From NCBI GenBank assembly GCA_900751685.1, contig CAADSR010000205.1, positions 1 to 7,968 on the forward strand: a stretch of DNA of 7,968 nucleotides, given 5' to 3'. The first letter of the stretch is position 1, and every line of letters begins with the position of its first letter. Both the position numbers and the translations under genes were made by a program. Positions 1-6,761 of the stretch are shown here, in pieces. Source of the DNA: Clostridia bacterium. Its GTDB lineage: Bacteria; Bacillota; Clostridia; UBA1381. The notes under the pieces were generated by a model. The model did no database searches, was not told where the DNA came from, and saw only the letters and a program-made list of their open reading frames with translations.

Positions 1-452
1 AGGAAACGGATGACGAGGAACAAGCCGATACAGGCAATGATTTTCAAAACCGCCATGGTTATTTGGGTGGATACGTTATCCACCGCTTGGCTGATGGTCC
101 CATCTATCTGGCCGAGCCCCTGGCTGATATTCTGCTGGACATTGTCCGGCAGGCCCAGGCCTTGAAGGGTGGACTCTACAAAAGAGGGGGACGGCTGTGC
201 CTGCTGCCCGTCCAGCCCATCCGCTGCATTTGATTTTTGAACGACTACATTGCTTACCGTGGTATAGACTGACTGGGCAAGCTGGCTTGCAGAAAGCATA
301 TGGACGACTGGTCCCTGGAGTGCCAGGACCAGGATTAGGGTCCCGGCCAGGGCGGCAATTTTATAAACCGACCGCACGAGCCCTTTTGCAAAGCCGGCGG
401 CCACAGATAAAACTAGCACTACGAGTACAATAAAGTCTAATGTAGTTCCCAT
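1..452 (-). CDS. CvpA family membrane protein (3' end cut by window edge)
   Basis: The frame runs from an ATG at 452-450 to the left edge without a stop, giving 150 residues. The N-terminus (LDFIVLVVLVLSVAAGFAKG, residues 5-24) matches the CvpA-family pattern of a hydrophobic helix ending in a GFxKG-like turn. A second membrane helix follows at about 32-50, then a long hydrophilic, Gln/Ser-rich loop at about 58-130, and a third helix begins near 132. CvpA proteins are small inner-membrane proteins, named for colicin V production in E. coli; their general role is poorly understood. The start is supported by AGGGGG just upstream, which overlaps the TAA stop of the preceding DUF5711-type gene. 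The two genes are 9 nt apart and surely co-transcribed. The loop between helices two and three looks long for the family. The family call is fairly sure; the function is unknown. Confidence 0.82.
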   Translation of the reverse strand, partial: MGTTLDFIVLVVLVLSVAAGFAKGLVRSVYKIAALAGTLILVLALQGPVVHMLSASQLAQSVYTTVSNVVVQKSNAADGLDGQQAQPSPSFVESTLQGLGLPDNVQQNISQGLGQIDGTISQAVDNVSTQITMAVLKIIACIGLFLVIRF

Positions 453-461
453 ATTGCCCCC

Positions 462-1784
462 TTACATTTTTACAAATTCCAAACTGTTATTATATACGAT
501 CAAAAAGGTGTCCGGGCTGACCATCATCAGATTTTGAATATCCATGGATGAGGTGTATTTCTTGAGCCCGTTTCCTTTGATCTTTCCAAACACAACGTCG
601 CGGCCACTGTTATACAGCATAGAGTCGCCTAAAAGATCAATAAAGTCCGGCAGCTCATCCGCGGTCAGAGAAGACTTTTGTCTCCCGCTTTTCCCATAGA
701 AATTGACCTGGGGAATGTTTTTATTGTCAAACAAAAGCATTTTATTCCCTTCCTGGTCAAAGGCATAATGGGTAAATTCCATGTCCTCAAAATTGATCGT
801 CCAAAGGACCTTGCCCCGGATCGAGATCCCGGCGGCAATATTATCTCCCATCACATTCAGCGTCTCGCCTAAGAACTCCACGTCAAAAGCGATGGTGTCC
901 TCAAACTTTTGAGCCGCATAGCTTTCAGGCTTTGTCACGTCGAACAGCATCACTGTAGAATAAGCCCTTGTGTCTGCATTCAGCAGCGAAACCGCGACCC
1001 TTCTGGAAGAAGCCGCGATATCTGCCGATAAGATACTGTCGCTTCCTGAATTCCAGGCAAAGATCTGGTTCCCATCTTTATTATATACGACCACAGCCCC
1101 CTGGTAATATTCTTTGCTGGTCACAATGACCACATCACCATTGGAGGACATATTCGCTGTAATGATGTTATCTTCGATATCCCGTGCATAGATCAGTTTT
1201 TTCTGATTATACAGGCAGATCTTTTTACCGTTTTTTTCTGCGAGCAGGATATAACTGCCCTCCGCTTTAAGAATAGGCTCTACCACAGAGGTATTCATAT
1301 TCCAAATATTCTGCCCGTCGCCGGAAATATAGGCCATATAATTTGATTTTGCAACGACTACGCCTGTATCATAAGGGGCAAATTGCGCTCCCGAGGCATT
1401 TTCAAAGGGCAGGATATATGTATTTTCGACCTGGGTCTGGAAGGTGGGTGCAGGGGTAGCCTGCTCTTCTTTAGCAGGACCGCTGCCCGTCCCCCAATCC
1501 GGGAAAATAGCTTTGATATTGCGCATAAAGTTGGTTTTGTATTGGTTCACCCATTCATTTTGCGTCCGGGCAATAAAAAAGCCTCCGGCGCAAATGGCCA
1601 ATAGTACCACCGCGGCAATCACAAGCTTCAGCGGGGGAAGCCATCCCTCATTTTCTTCCTCTAATTCAAACTCATCCTCTGGAATATAGTCTTCCAGCGC
1701 ATAGGATTCAAATTCATTTTCTGAACCAGCGGGCTCTAATTCTTTGTTCTTTTTATTTTCCTGTGGATTTTCATCTTTCTCCAT
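462..1784 (-). CDS. DUF5711-like membrane-anchored protein with extracytoplasmic propeller-like domain
   Basis: This 440-residue protein has a very acidic, charged N-terminal cytoplasmic tail (residues 1-50, rich in Glu/Asp), one membrane helix at about 54-72, a short linker, a Pro/Thr-containing stretch near 110, and a long C-terminal region of repeated beta-strand blocks. These include YISGDGQNIW, VVVYNKDGNQIFAW and AAGISIRGKVLW, and they look like WD40/PQQ propeller blades. The topology is type II: N-terminus in, propeller outside. I recognise it as resembling clostridial DUF5711 proteins, which have no assigned function. The ATG at 1784-1782 is chosen because GGAGG lies 6 nt upstream; the open frame continues to 2153, but only through truA in another frame. 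The gene overlaps the end of truA by 14 nt and lies 9 nt before cvpA. A scaffold or envelope-sensing role is a guess; no catalytic motif is visible. Confidence 0.78.
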   Translation of the reverse strand: MEKDENPQENKKNKELEPAGSENEFESYALEDYIPEDEFELEEENEGWLPPLKLVIAAVVLLAICAGGFFIARTQNEWVNQYKTNFMRNIKAIFPDWGTGSGPAKEEQATPAPTFQTQVENTYILPFENASGAQFAPYDTGVVVAKSNYMAYISGDGQNIWNMNTSVVEPILKAEGSYILLAEKNGKKICLYNQKKLIYARDIEDNIITANMSSNGDVVIVTSKEYYQGAVVVYNKDGNQIFAWNSGSDSILSADIAASSRRVAVSLLNADTRAYSTVMLFDVTKPESYAAQKFEDTIAFDVEFLGETLNVMGDNIAAGISIRGKVLWTINFEDMEFTHYAFDQEGNKMLLFDNKNIPQVNFYGKSGRQKSSLTADELPDFIDLLGDSMLYNSGRDVVFGKIKGNGLKKYTSSMDIQNLMMVSPDTFLIVYNNSLEFVKM

Positions 1785-2514
1785 ACCATACCTCCGATAA
1801 AAACAGCCCGTTAGGCGGAGCCGTGATACCGGCCCTGCTGCGGTCACATGAAGCGAGGATCTCCGGCATTTCTTCCGGCGGGATCCGGCCGCTCCCGGCC
1901 GCTGCCAATGTCCCTGTAATAATGCGTACCATATTATATAAAAAACCGTCCCCCACAATGTCCAGCACAATGTTATCTTGCCGGCGGCCGACCTGCAGGG
2001 AATAAATTGTCCGGACCGTTGTCTGTACAGTGAAGCCGCTGGACGCAAAGCCAATGAAATCATGGGTGCCAATAAAAGCCTTTGCAGCCCGGCGCATCGC
2101 CTCCACATCCAGGGGCGCTTTATAGTGCCATGCATAACGATATGAAAACGCATCCGGAAGCGGTGTGTTCAAAATATGATAAGTATACCGTTTTTTGACC
2201 GCGCTGTTGTTTGCGTGAAATCCCGCCGGGACGTCCTCTGCCCGGTGGCAAACAATGTCCTGGGGCAACTTTGTATTCAGCGCGTAAGGGATCTTTTCAA
2301 TTGGAATACGCGTGTTTGTCCTGAAGTTGCATACATACCGGAGGGCGTGCACACCGGCGTCCGTCCGTCCGCAGCCGATCAAATTCGGCCGCTCCCCCGT
2401 TACCGCAAAAACTGCGTTGGACACAACCTCCTGGACCGTAACGGCATTGGGCTGGACTTGCCAGCCGTGGTAACAGCTTCCGTCAAACTGAAGCATCAGC
2501 TTGATATTGCGCAT
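1771..2514 (-). CDS. truA: tRNA pseudouridine(38-40) synthase TruA
   Basis: TruA converts uridines 38, 39 and 40 in the anticodon stem-loop of many tRNAs to pseudouridine, acting in the cytoplasm as a homodimer. The 247-residue product has normal family length. Visible hallmarks are FDGSCYHGWQ (10-19), the catalytic motif GRTDAGVHA with nucleophile Asp52, a KRYTYHI-type strand, the GTHDFIGFAS segment, and the C-terminal GDGFLYNMVRIITGTL block. The start at 2514-2512 is set by AGGAGG 6 nt upstream and agrees with the usual MRNIKL-type N-terminus; an in-frame ATG at 2556 would add 14 atypical residues. The gene lies 42 nt downstream of ecfT, an arrangement common in Firmicutes, and its 3' end overlaps the DUF5711-type gene by 14 nt. 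Identification is secure. Confidence 0.97.
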   Translation of the reverse strand: MRNIKLMLQFDGSCYHGWQVQPNAVTVQEVVSNAVFAVTGERPNLIGCGRTDAGVHALRYVCNFRTNTRIPIEKIPYALNTKLPQDIVCHRAEDVPAGFHANNSAVKKRYTYHILNTPLPDAFSYRYAWHYKAPLDVEAMRRAAKAFIGTHDFIGFASSGFTVQTTVRTIYSLQVGRRQDNIVLDIVGDGFLYNMVRIITGTLAAAGSGRIPPEEMPEILASCDRSRAGITAPPNGLFLSEVWYGER

Positions 2515-2556
2515 ATTCCGCCTCCTCATTATATCATTAAACCCTTTTAAAAGCAA

Positions 2557-3369
2557 TTACATAATAATTTCAATTGCCATCAATACACCGGTGCAGCCGA
2601 GGAATACAAGGGATGACCATGCATCAAGCATCGTCATTTTCATTTGCTTCATTTTTGTCCTGTTTTTCCCGCCCCGGTAGCAGCGTGCCTCCATGGCAGT
2701 GGCAAGCTCATCCGCCCGCCGGAACGCGCTGATGAACAGCGGGACCAGCAACGGCACCATGGCTTTTGCCCGCTGCACCAGGTTCCCTGTTTCAAAGTCT
2801 GCCCCCCGTGCCATTTGGGCCTTCATAATTTTATCCGTCTCTTCGGCCAATGTAGGGATGAACCGGATCGCGATCGTCATCATCATGGCGATCTCATGGG
2901 CCGGGACCTTGATCCGCTGAAAAGGGGACAGCAGCATCTCAATGCCGTCTGTCAATTGGAGTGGGGAAGTAGTCAGGGTCAAAAGGGTCGTTCCAACCAC
3001 TAGATACAATAGCCGCAGCAGCATCAAGACCCCTGAAACAACACCCTGCTGGGTAATGGACAGGGTCCATCCGAAAAGATTCACAGACCATAAAGGGTCT
3101 CCGGGCGTCATAAACAGGTTGATGACCGCCGTAAACACCAGGATAAACAGCATAGGCTTCAGGCCCTTTAAAAGAAAGCGGATTGGAACCCTGCTGATTA
3201 AAATCAATGCCAGTGTGAAAACGGTGAACACCACATAAGAAATGGGATTATTGATCAAAAACAACACCACGATAAAAGCCAGTGTCAGTAAGATCTTGAT
3301 CCTTGCATCCATGCGGTGCAGCACAGACTTTCCGGGGATATACTGCCCGATAATAATATCCTTAAACAT
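2557..3369 (-). CDS. ecfT: ECF transporter transmembrane protein EcfT
   Basis: EcfT is the membrane coupling subunit of energy-coupling factor (ECF) importers. It links the EcfA1/EcfA2 ATPases to interchangeable S components that bind vitamins or metals. The 270-residue protein has several strongly hydrophobic helices (about 24-60, 74-90, 112-135, 158-175 and a last one near the C-terminus). It carries the two diagnostic coupling-helix motifs: MARGADF, with Ala187-Arg188-Gly189, and EARCYRGG, with Ala228-Arg229-Cys230. The second motif usually reads ARG, so the Cys is unusual. I chose the ATG at 3369-3367 (MFKDIIIGQY, a typical EcfT N-terminus), which overlaps the ecfA2 stop by 8 nt. A G-rich stretch just upstream serves as a weak ribosome binding site. 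An in-frame ATG at 3384 would add five residues and is less likely. Translational coupling with ecfA2 is likely. Confidence 0.95.
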   Translation of the reverse strand: MFKDIIIGQYIPGKSVLHRMDARIKILLTLAFIVVLFLINNPISYVVFTVFTLALILISRVPIRFLLKGLKPMLFILVFTAVINLFMTPGDPLWSVNLFGWTLSITQQGVVSGVLMLLRLLYLVVGTTLLTLTTSPLQLTDGIEMLLSPFQRIKVPAHEIAMMMTIAIRFIPTLAEETDKIMKAQMARGADFETGNLVQRAKAMVPLLVPLFISAFRRADELATAMEARCYRGGKNRTKMKQMKMTMLDAWSSLVFLGCTGVLMAIEIIM

Positions 3370-4222
3370 TCGTCCCGCCCCCAATCATCTCTTTTAAGAT
3401 TTTAGCGGCATATTTTACCGTGTAAATATGCTCGGGCAACGGATATCCAAGCTCCCGGAGCCGGTCAGTCAGCTGGGTCACCTGGGGGACGGCAAGGCCC
3501 ATGCCCCGCAGTTCGTCCCCGCGGGAGAAAATTTCGGCAACGCTGCCTTCCATCGCAACCTTTCCATGATTCATCACGATGATATGCTTTGCGATCTGCG
3601 CCACATCCTCCATGGAATGGGAAACAAAAATGACGGTCATCCCCTCCGATTTTTGATGGAGCTCTGTTACGGTCCTTAAAATCTCGTCCCGCCCATGAGG
3701 GTCGAGCCCCGCGGTGGGTTCATCCAGGATCAAGACCCGGGGCTGCATCGCCAGCACTCCGGCGATCGCCACCCGCCGTTTTTGCCCGCCGGACAATTCA
3801 AATGGGGAACGCTCCAAATGCTTTTCTTTCAGGCCCACCAGCGCAATGGTCTGGTAGACCCGCTCCCGGATCTCCTCCTCGGAAAGCCCCATGTTTTTTG
3901 GCCCATAGGCAATATCTTTATAGACGGTCTCTTCAAACAATTGATGCTCGGGATACTGGAATACCAGCCCCACTGTACGGCGGATCAGCCGCAGGTCTGT
4001 TTTAGGATTCGTTGTATCCACGCCGTCCACAATGATCCTCCCTGAGGTGGGACGGATCAACGCGTTAAAATGCTGGATCAGGGTGGATTTTCCCGAGCCG
4101 GTATGGCCGATCAGCGCCACAAAATCGCCGTCCGGGATCTCCAGGTTGATATCATACAGGGCCTGCCGCTCAAAGGGCAGCCCCTGCTGGTAAATGTGGT
4201 TCAAATGCTCTACACGGATCAT
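3362..4222 (-). CDS. ecfA2: ECF transporter ATP-binding protein EcfA2
   Basis: This is one of the two ATPases that power the ECF importer module. The 286-residue protein is a full ABC nucleotide-binding domain: Walker A GHTGSGKST (39-47), Q-loop with FQYPEHQLF (88-96), signature LSGGQKRR (143-150), Walker B LILDEP (164-169) followed by TAGLDP, and switch His202 in VSHSM. The C-terminal extension (about 235-286, with VPQVTQL) is typical of EcfA proteins. The GHTGSGKST form of Walker A and PTAGLDP favour the EcfA2 assignment over EcfA1. The ATG at 4222-4220 overlaps the ecfA1 TGA stop (ATGA, shared bases 4219-4222), with a G-rich ribosome binding site in the end of ecfA1. All catalytic residues are present, so it should be active as a heterodimer with EcfA1. 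Confidence 0.95.
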   Translation of the reverse strand: MIRVEHLNHIYQQGLPFERQALYDINLEIPDGDFVALIGHTGSGKSTLIQHFNALIRPTSGRIIVDGVDTTNPKTDLRLIRRTVGLVFQYPEHQLFEETVYKDIAYGPKNMGLSEEEIRERVYQTIALVGLKEKHLERSPFELSGGQKRRVAIAGVLAMQPRVLILDEPTAGLDPHGRDEILRTVTELHQKSEGMTVIFVSHSMEDVAQIAKHIIVMNHGKVAMEGSVAEIFSRGDELRGMGLAVPQVTQLTDRLRELGYPLPEHIYTVKYAAKILKEMIGGGTNV

Positions 4223-5079
4223 TTATGTACACCCCCCAATACTTTGGTCAGGGCATCAATGCATTCTTCTACGGAAAGCACATCATCCGGCACTGGGATC
4301 CCCGCTTTGCGCAGCTCGTAGCAAAGCTCGGTCACCTGGGGCACGTCCAGGCCGATCTCTTTCATCCGCTCCACCTGGCGGAATACTTTTTTGGGCACGT
4401 CGTCCAAAATCACATGGCCTTTTTCCATAACGACCGTCCGGTCCGCCATGACTGCCTCGTCCATATAGTGCGTGATCAGTACCACCGTCATTTTCCGGCT
4501 GCGGTTGAGCATTTTAATGGTTTTCATAACTTCCTTGCGTCCCTGGGGGTCGAGCATCGCCGTAGGCTCGTCTAGCACAATACATTCCGGCTCCATTGCA
4601 AGCACTGAAGCAATGGCGACCCGCTGTTTTTGCCCGCCGGATAATTTGCTCGGCGAGCTTCCCGCAAATTCGGTCATCCCCACGGTTTTCAAGCATTCGT
4701 CCACCCGGCGGCGGATCTCTGACGGTTCCACGCCAAGGTTTTCTGGCGCGAAAGCCACTTCATCCTCGACGATTGCCGCCACCATCTGGTTATCCGGGTT
4801 CTGAAACACCATCCCGGCCGTGGAGCGGATGTCAAACATATTCTCCTCCAGGGACGTATCCATCCCCTTTACATACACCTTTCCGCCTGTAGGCAGTAAG
4901 ATGGCGTTAAAATGTTTTGCCAGGGTGGATTTTCCTGACCCGTTATGGCCCAGCACCGCCACAAAAGACCCTGTTTTGATCTTCATCGACACGCCGTCTA
5001 AGACCAGGTCCATGGTGACTACACCGGTCTCCGGGTCTTCGTCCCGGTAGGCATAAGATAGCTCTTCTACATCGATCAT
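4219..5079 (-). CDS. ecfA1: ECF transporter ATP-binding protein EcfA1
   Basis: This is the partner ATPase of EcfA2 in the ECF energising module. The 286-residue protein has Walker A GHNGSGKST (44-52), Q-loop with FQNPDNQMV (92-100), the VEDEVAFAPENLG segment (104-116) characteristic of EcfA1/CbiO-type ATPases, signature LSGGQKQR (146-153), Walker B IVLDEPTAMLDP (167-178), and switch His204 in ITHYM. The C-terminal extension contains VPQVTELCYEL, parallel to EcfA2. The start at 5079-5077 is preceded by AAGGAAAG at usable spacing and gives the typical MIDVEELSY N-terminus. The gene lies 60 nt downstream of the methyltransferase stop with no terminator between, and overlaps ecfA2 by 4 nt. In many Firmicutes rplQ precedes this gene; here a methyltransferase does. 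Which S components it serves cannot be told from this window. Confidence 0.95.
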   Translation of the reverse strand: MIDVEELSYAYRDEDPETGVVTMDLVLDGVSMKIKTGSFVAVLGHNGSGKSTLAKHFNAILLPTGGKVYVKGMDTSLEENMFDIRSTAGMVFQNPDNQMVAAIVEDEVAFAPENLGVEPSEIRRRVDECLKTVGMTEFAGSSPSKLSGGQKQRVAIASVLAMEPECIVLDEPTAMLDPQGRKEVMKTIKMLNRSRKMTVVLITHYMDEAVMADRTVVMEKGHVILDDVPKKVFRQVERMKEIGLDVPQVTELCYELRKAGIPVPDDVLSVEECIDALTKVLGGVHK

Positions 5080-5139
5080 TGTTTCTTTCCTTTCCGGACT
5101 GCTGTTCCTTTTCCGGGATATAGCGTCCTTTCAAGCTCT

Positions 5140-6009
5140 TTATTCCGCTTGCCAGCGCCCGCTGATACCGCAGGGCAGCACCAGGCCGTTCTCCTGCATC
5201 GGCAGGCCGCTCTCGTCGGCTGAAATAGTACCGCCGTATTTGCGCGCGACCGTCATTGCCAGCACATTTTTTAAGATGGCCGCACTCAATCCCGTGGTAT
5301 AGGAATTGATCAGGAAAAATAACGGCTGGGCGGATAAAATCTTCATACATTCTATTATTAAGGGATATAGCTCGTCTTCGATCTTCCAGACCTCGCCCCC
5401 CGGGCCGCGCCCGTAAGAGGGCGGGTCCATGATAATGGCGTCATAGGTTTTCCCGCGCCGGCCCTCCCGCTGCACGAATTTTACCACATCATCGACGATA
5501 TAGCGCACCGGCCGGTCAGACAGGCCGGAGGAGGTTACATTTTCTTTCGCCCATGTCACCATCCCTTTGGACGCGTCCACATGGACGACCTCTGCCCCGG
5601 CTTCCAATGCGGCAACAGTAGCGCCGCCTGTGTAAGCGAATAGGTTCAGCACCCGCACAGGGCGCCCGGCGCTGCGGATCAAGTCTGCAAACCAATCCCA
5701 ATTCACGGCCTGCTCCGGGAACAGCCCCGTATGCTTGAACCCCATGGGCTTGATTTGGAACGTCAGGTCCCGGTAGCCAATGCTCCAGCGCTCGGGTAGC
5801 TGCTTATTAAAAAATTGCCATTTCCCGCCGCCGGATTTTGAGCGGTGGTACCATGCGTCCGCTTTGTTCCAGGGCGCTGTTTTACTTTTGCAATCCCAAA
5901 CCGCCTGGGGGTCTGGCCGGCGCAATAGGTACTCGCCCCAATATTCAAGTTTTTCCCCGCTGGAACTATCCAGCAACCGGTAATCGGCCCACTGATCTGC
6001 TAACCACAT
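5140..6009 (-). CDS. class I SAM-dependent methyltransferase, RlmI/RlmK-like (COG1092 type), substrate unknown
   Basis: The 289-residue protein is a Rossmann-fold methyltransferase. Residues 1-60 form a family-specific N-terminal region (ADQWADYRLLD, then EYLLRRPDPQAVW). Motif I is LNLFAYTGG (121-129), the acidic ribose-binding strand is HVDAS (143-147), VDD is at 172-174, and motif IV is DPPSYGRG (195-202). It resembles the catalytic part of the 23S rRNA methyltransferases RlmI/RlmK but has no N-terminal PUA domain. It also lacks the later SCS-like motif that carries the nucleophilic Cys of m5C enzymes; the equivalent segment reads INSYTTG (234-240). It is therefore unlikely to be an m5C methylase, and the true substrate (rRNA or other) is unknown. 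MWLADQW fits known family N-termini, although the ribosome binding site (AAAGGGG, 12 nt upstream) is weak. It is the first gene of the operon, after a promoter at 6087-6116. Confidence 0.85.
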   Translation of the reverse strand: MWLADQWADYRLLDSSSGEKLEYWGEYLLRRPDPQAVWDCKSKTAPWNKADAWYHRSKSGGGKWQFFNKQLPERWSIGYRDLTFQIKPMGFKHTGLFPEQAVNWDWFADLIRSAGRPVRVLNLFAYTGGATVAALEAGAEVVHVDASKGMVTWAKENVTSSGLSDRPVRYIVDDVVKFVQREGRRGKTYDAIIMDPPSYGRGPGGEVWKIEDELYPLIIECMKILSAQPLFFLINSYTTGLSAAILKNVLAMTVARKYGGTISADESGLPMQENGLVLPCGISGRWQAE

Positions 6010-6086
6010 ATCTATTTTCGGCCCCTTTACTGTGTGTACAGGGGTTTTTCCTTTCTCTGTTTATGATTTTGCCTATATAGTATATT

Positions 6087-6116
6087 ATTTTATCACTCCC
6101 GCCCCCTCAGCGTCAA
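6087..6116 (-). promoter_or_regulatory. Sigma-A-type promoter of the methyltransferase-ecf-truA operon
   Basis: On the minus strand TTGACG (6116-6111) and TAAAAT (6092-6087) are separated by 18 bp, and a TG lies one base before the -10 (extended -10). Transcription would begin near 6080 and give a leader of about 70 nt before the methyltransferase ATG at 6009. The leader includes CCCCT and AGGGG segments that could pair, but I see no known riboswitch or T-box pattern. It is the only good promoter found ahead of the seven-gene run. Confidence 0.65.
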
Positions 6117-6138
6117 GAGCGGCGGACGAGAATTATGC

Positions 6139-6166
6139 TGTGAAATACAGTGTTTTTTTGTGAAAT
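6139..6166. repeat. Direct repeat pair upstream of the operon promoter
   Basis: TGTGAAAT occurs at 6139-6146 and again at 6159-6166, exactly 20 bp apart, about two helical turns. On the operon's strand this is two ATTTCACA copies beginning about 23 bp upstream of the -35 box. Such placement fits an activator site, but the repeats are short and A/T-rich, so chance is quite possible. Confidence 0.3.
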
Positions 6167-6177
6167 TGCACCTACTT

Positions 6178-6213
6178 AAAAAGCCGGGAAAAGCATCTGC
6201 TTCTCCGGCTTTT
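6178..6213 (-). terminator. Intrinsic terminator after the cytidine deaminase gene, possibly bidirectional
   Basis: The arms AAAAGCCGG (6179-6187) and CCGGCTTTT (6205-6213) pair perfectly over 9 bp. Inside them AAGC (6191-6194) can pair with GCTT (6199-6202), which lengthens the hairpin. On the minus strand the hairpin is followed by a T run (TTTTT then AAG), and it begins only about 10 nt after the deaminase stop codon, as expected for a terminator of that gene. The other strand also ends in TTTT, so it may work in both directions. It insulates the downstream operon promoter from deaminase transcription. Confidence 0.8.
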
Positions 6214-6222
6214 GCTACTCTT

Positions 6223-6594
6223 TTATTCAATATAAGGGTAGGGCAGCAATTGCCGGATCCCAAGCGCCGTGTCCTCCTCTACGATTACGCGGATCTCCGG
6301 GCAATACTCGAAGAGCATCTGGCGGCAGTCCCCGCAGGGCGGGACGATAAAATAATCCCCCTCCTTGCACCGCACCGCAACGACCGTGTCAAGCTCATCC
6401 TCCCCTGCGGCGACCGCCGCTCCCATTGCTGTAAACTCTGCGCAGCTGCCATGGATACCATCGCAGTTGACCCCTACATAGACCCGTCCGCTTTTTCCCC
6501 GCAGGGCGGCGCCGACTACATGGTATTTCCCATCATAGCTCTTTGCGATCACGTTTTTGGCTTTTTCTACTAATTCCCTGTCCTCCGGCTTCAT
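6223..6594 (-). CDS. cytidine deaminase-like zinc enzyme (Cdd / blasticidin-S-deaminase type)
   Basis: This 123-residue protein has the size and motif order of the small tetrameric cytidine deaminases, which hydrolyse cytidine and deoxycytidine to uridine in pyrimidine salvage. The zinc site is visible: CAE, with ligand Cys51 and proton-shuttle Glu53, and PPCGDCRQML, with ligands Cys87 and Cys90. The region before the first motif (GVNCDGIHGSCAEF) departs from the canonical Cdd pattern (NAxxxxxxCAER) and from the usual SPCGxCRQ (here PPCG). It is closer to blasticidin-S deaminase-like clostridial proteins, so the exact nucleoside substrate is uncertain. The ATG at 6594-6592 is chosen because GGAGGG lies 6 nt upstream; the in-frame extension to 6690 runs across the promoter and leader. 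The gene stands alone, divergent from the TetR gene. Confidence 0.85.
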   Translation of the reverse strand: MKPEDRELVEKAKNVIAKSYDGKYHVVGAALRGKSGRVYVGVNCDGIHGSCAEFTAMGAAVAAGEDELDTVVAVRCKEGDYFIVPPCGDCRQMLFEYCPEIRVIVEEDTALGIRQLLPYPYIE

Positions 6595-6615
6595 CTTGAC
6601 CCTCCATCTTTGTTT

Positions 6616-6644
6616 TTGCCCGGTAATATTGCGTCCCGGGACAA
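6616..6644. repeat. Inverted repeat in the deaminase gene leader
   Basis: TTGCCCGG (6616-6623) and CCGGGACAA (6636-6644) form an inverted repeat with one unpaired base. The right arm also lies in a perfect 10-bp palindrome, GTCCCGGGAC (6633-6642). It lies between the predicted transcription start (about 6655) and the ribosome binding site of the deaminase gene. It could be an operator or an RNA hairpin, but no known regulatory RNA is recognised. Confidence 0.35.
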
Positions 6645-6661
6645 TGCTTTTATTTGCCTTT

Positions 6662-6690
6662 ATTGTATTCCCCTGCATCTTTTCTGTCAA
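6662..6690 (-). promoter_or_regulatory. Promoter of the cytidine deaminase-like gene
   Basis: On the minus strand a perfect TTGACA (6690-6685) and TACAAT (6667-6662) are separated by exactly 17 bp. The predicted start near 6655 gives a leader of about 60 nt. This is a near-consensus sigma-A promoter and suggests steady expression unless repressed. Confidence 0.75.
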
Positions 6691-6761
6691 GCCTTATGTT
6701 GCCCTTTGCGGCCGGTATTTATTAGGTTTTATAAAAGCCGTGTTTTTCCAAAAGAATTTAC

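Noticed and set aside
1785..2153. Upstream extension of the DUF5711-type frame (123 extra residues)
   Set aside because: It lies wholly inside truA in another frame, has a composition unlike a real protein, and a strong GGAGG supports the ATG at 1784.
2515..2556. TTGCTT-17 bp-TATAAT promoter-like pattern just before truA (minus strand)
   Set aside because: The -10 is so close to the ATG that transcription would start at or after the AGGAGG, losing the ribosome binding site; the -35 matches only three of six bases.
5087..5116. Repeated TTCCTTT(T)CCGG upstream of ecfA1 (two AAGGAA-like sites on the minus strand)
   Set aside because: Only the copy nearer ecfA1 has a start codon at proper spacing; the other precedes no convincing small gene and is probably chance purine richness.
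4943..5350. 135-residue minus-strand frame spanning the methyltransferase-ecfA1 junction
   Set aside because: It overlaps two well-identified genes in another frame and has low-complexity Arg/Gly-rich composition typical of a shadow frame.
6020..6050. CCCCT/AGGGG pairing in the methyltransferase leader as a riboswitch or attenuator
   Set aside because: The stem is only 5 bp with a large loop and no T run; no conserved riboswitch core is recognised, even though an ECF operon makes vitamin riboswitches worth checking.
6727..6736. TTTTATAAAA palindrome between the divergent promoters
   Set aside because: It is short, A/T-only, and expected by chance in an A/T-rich intergenic region.
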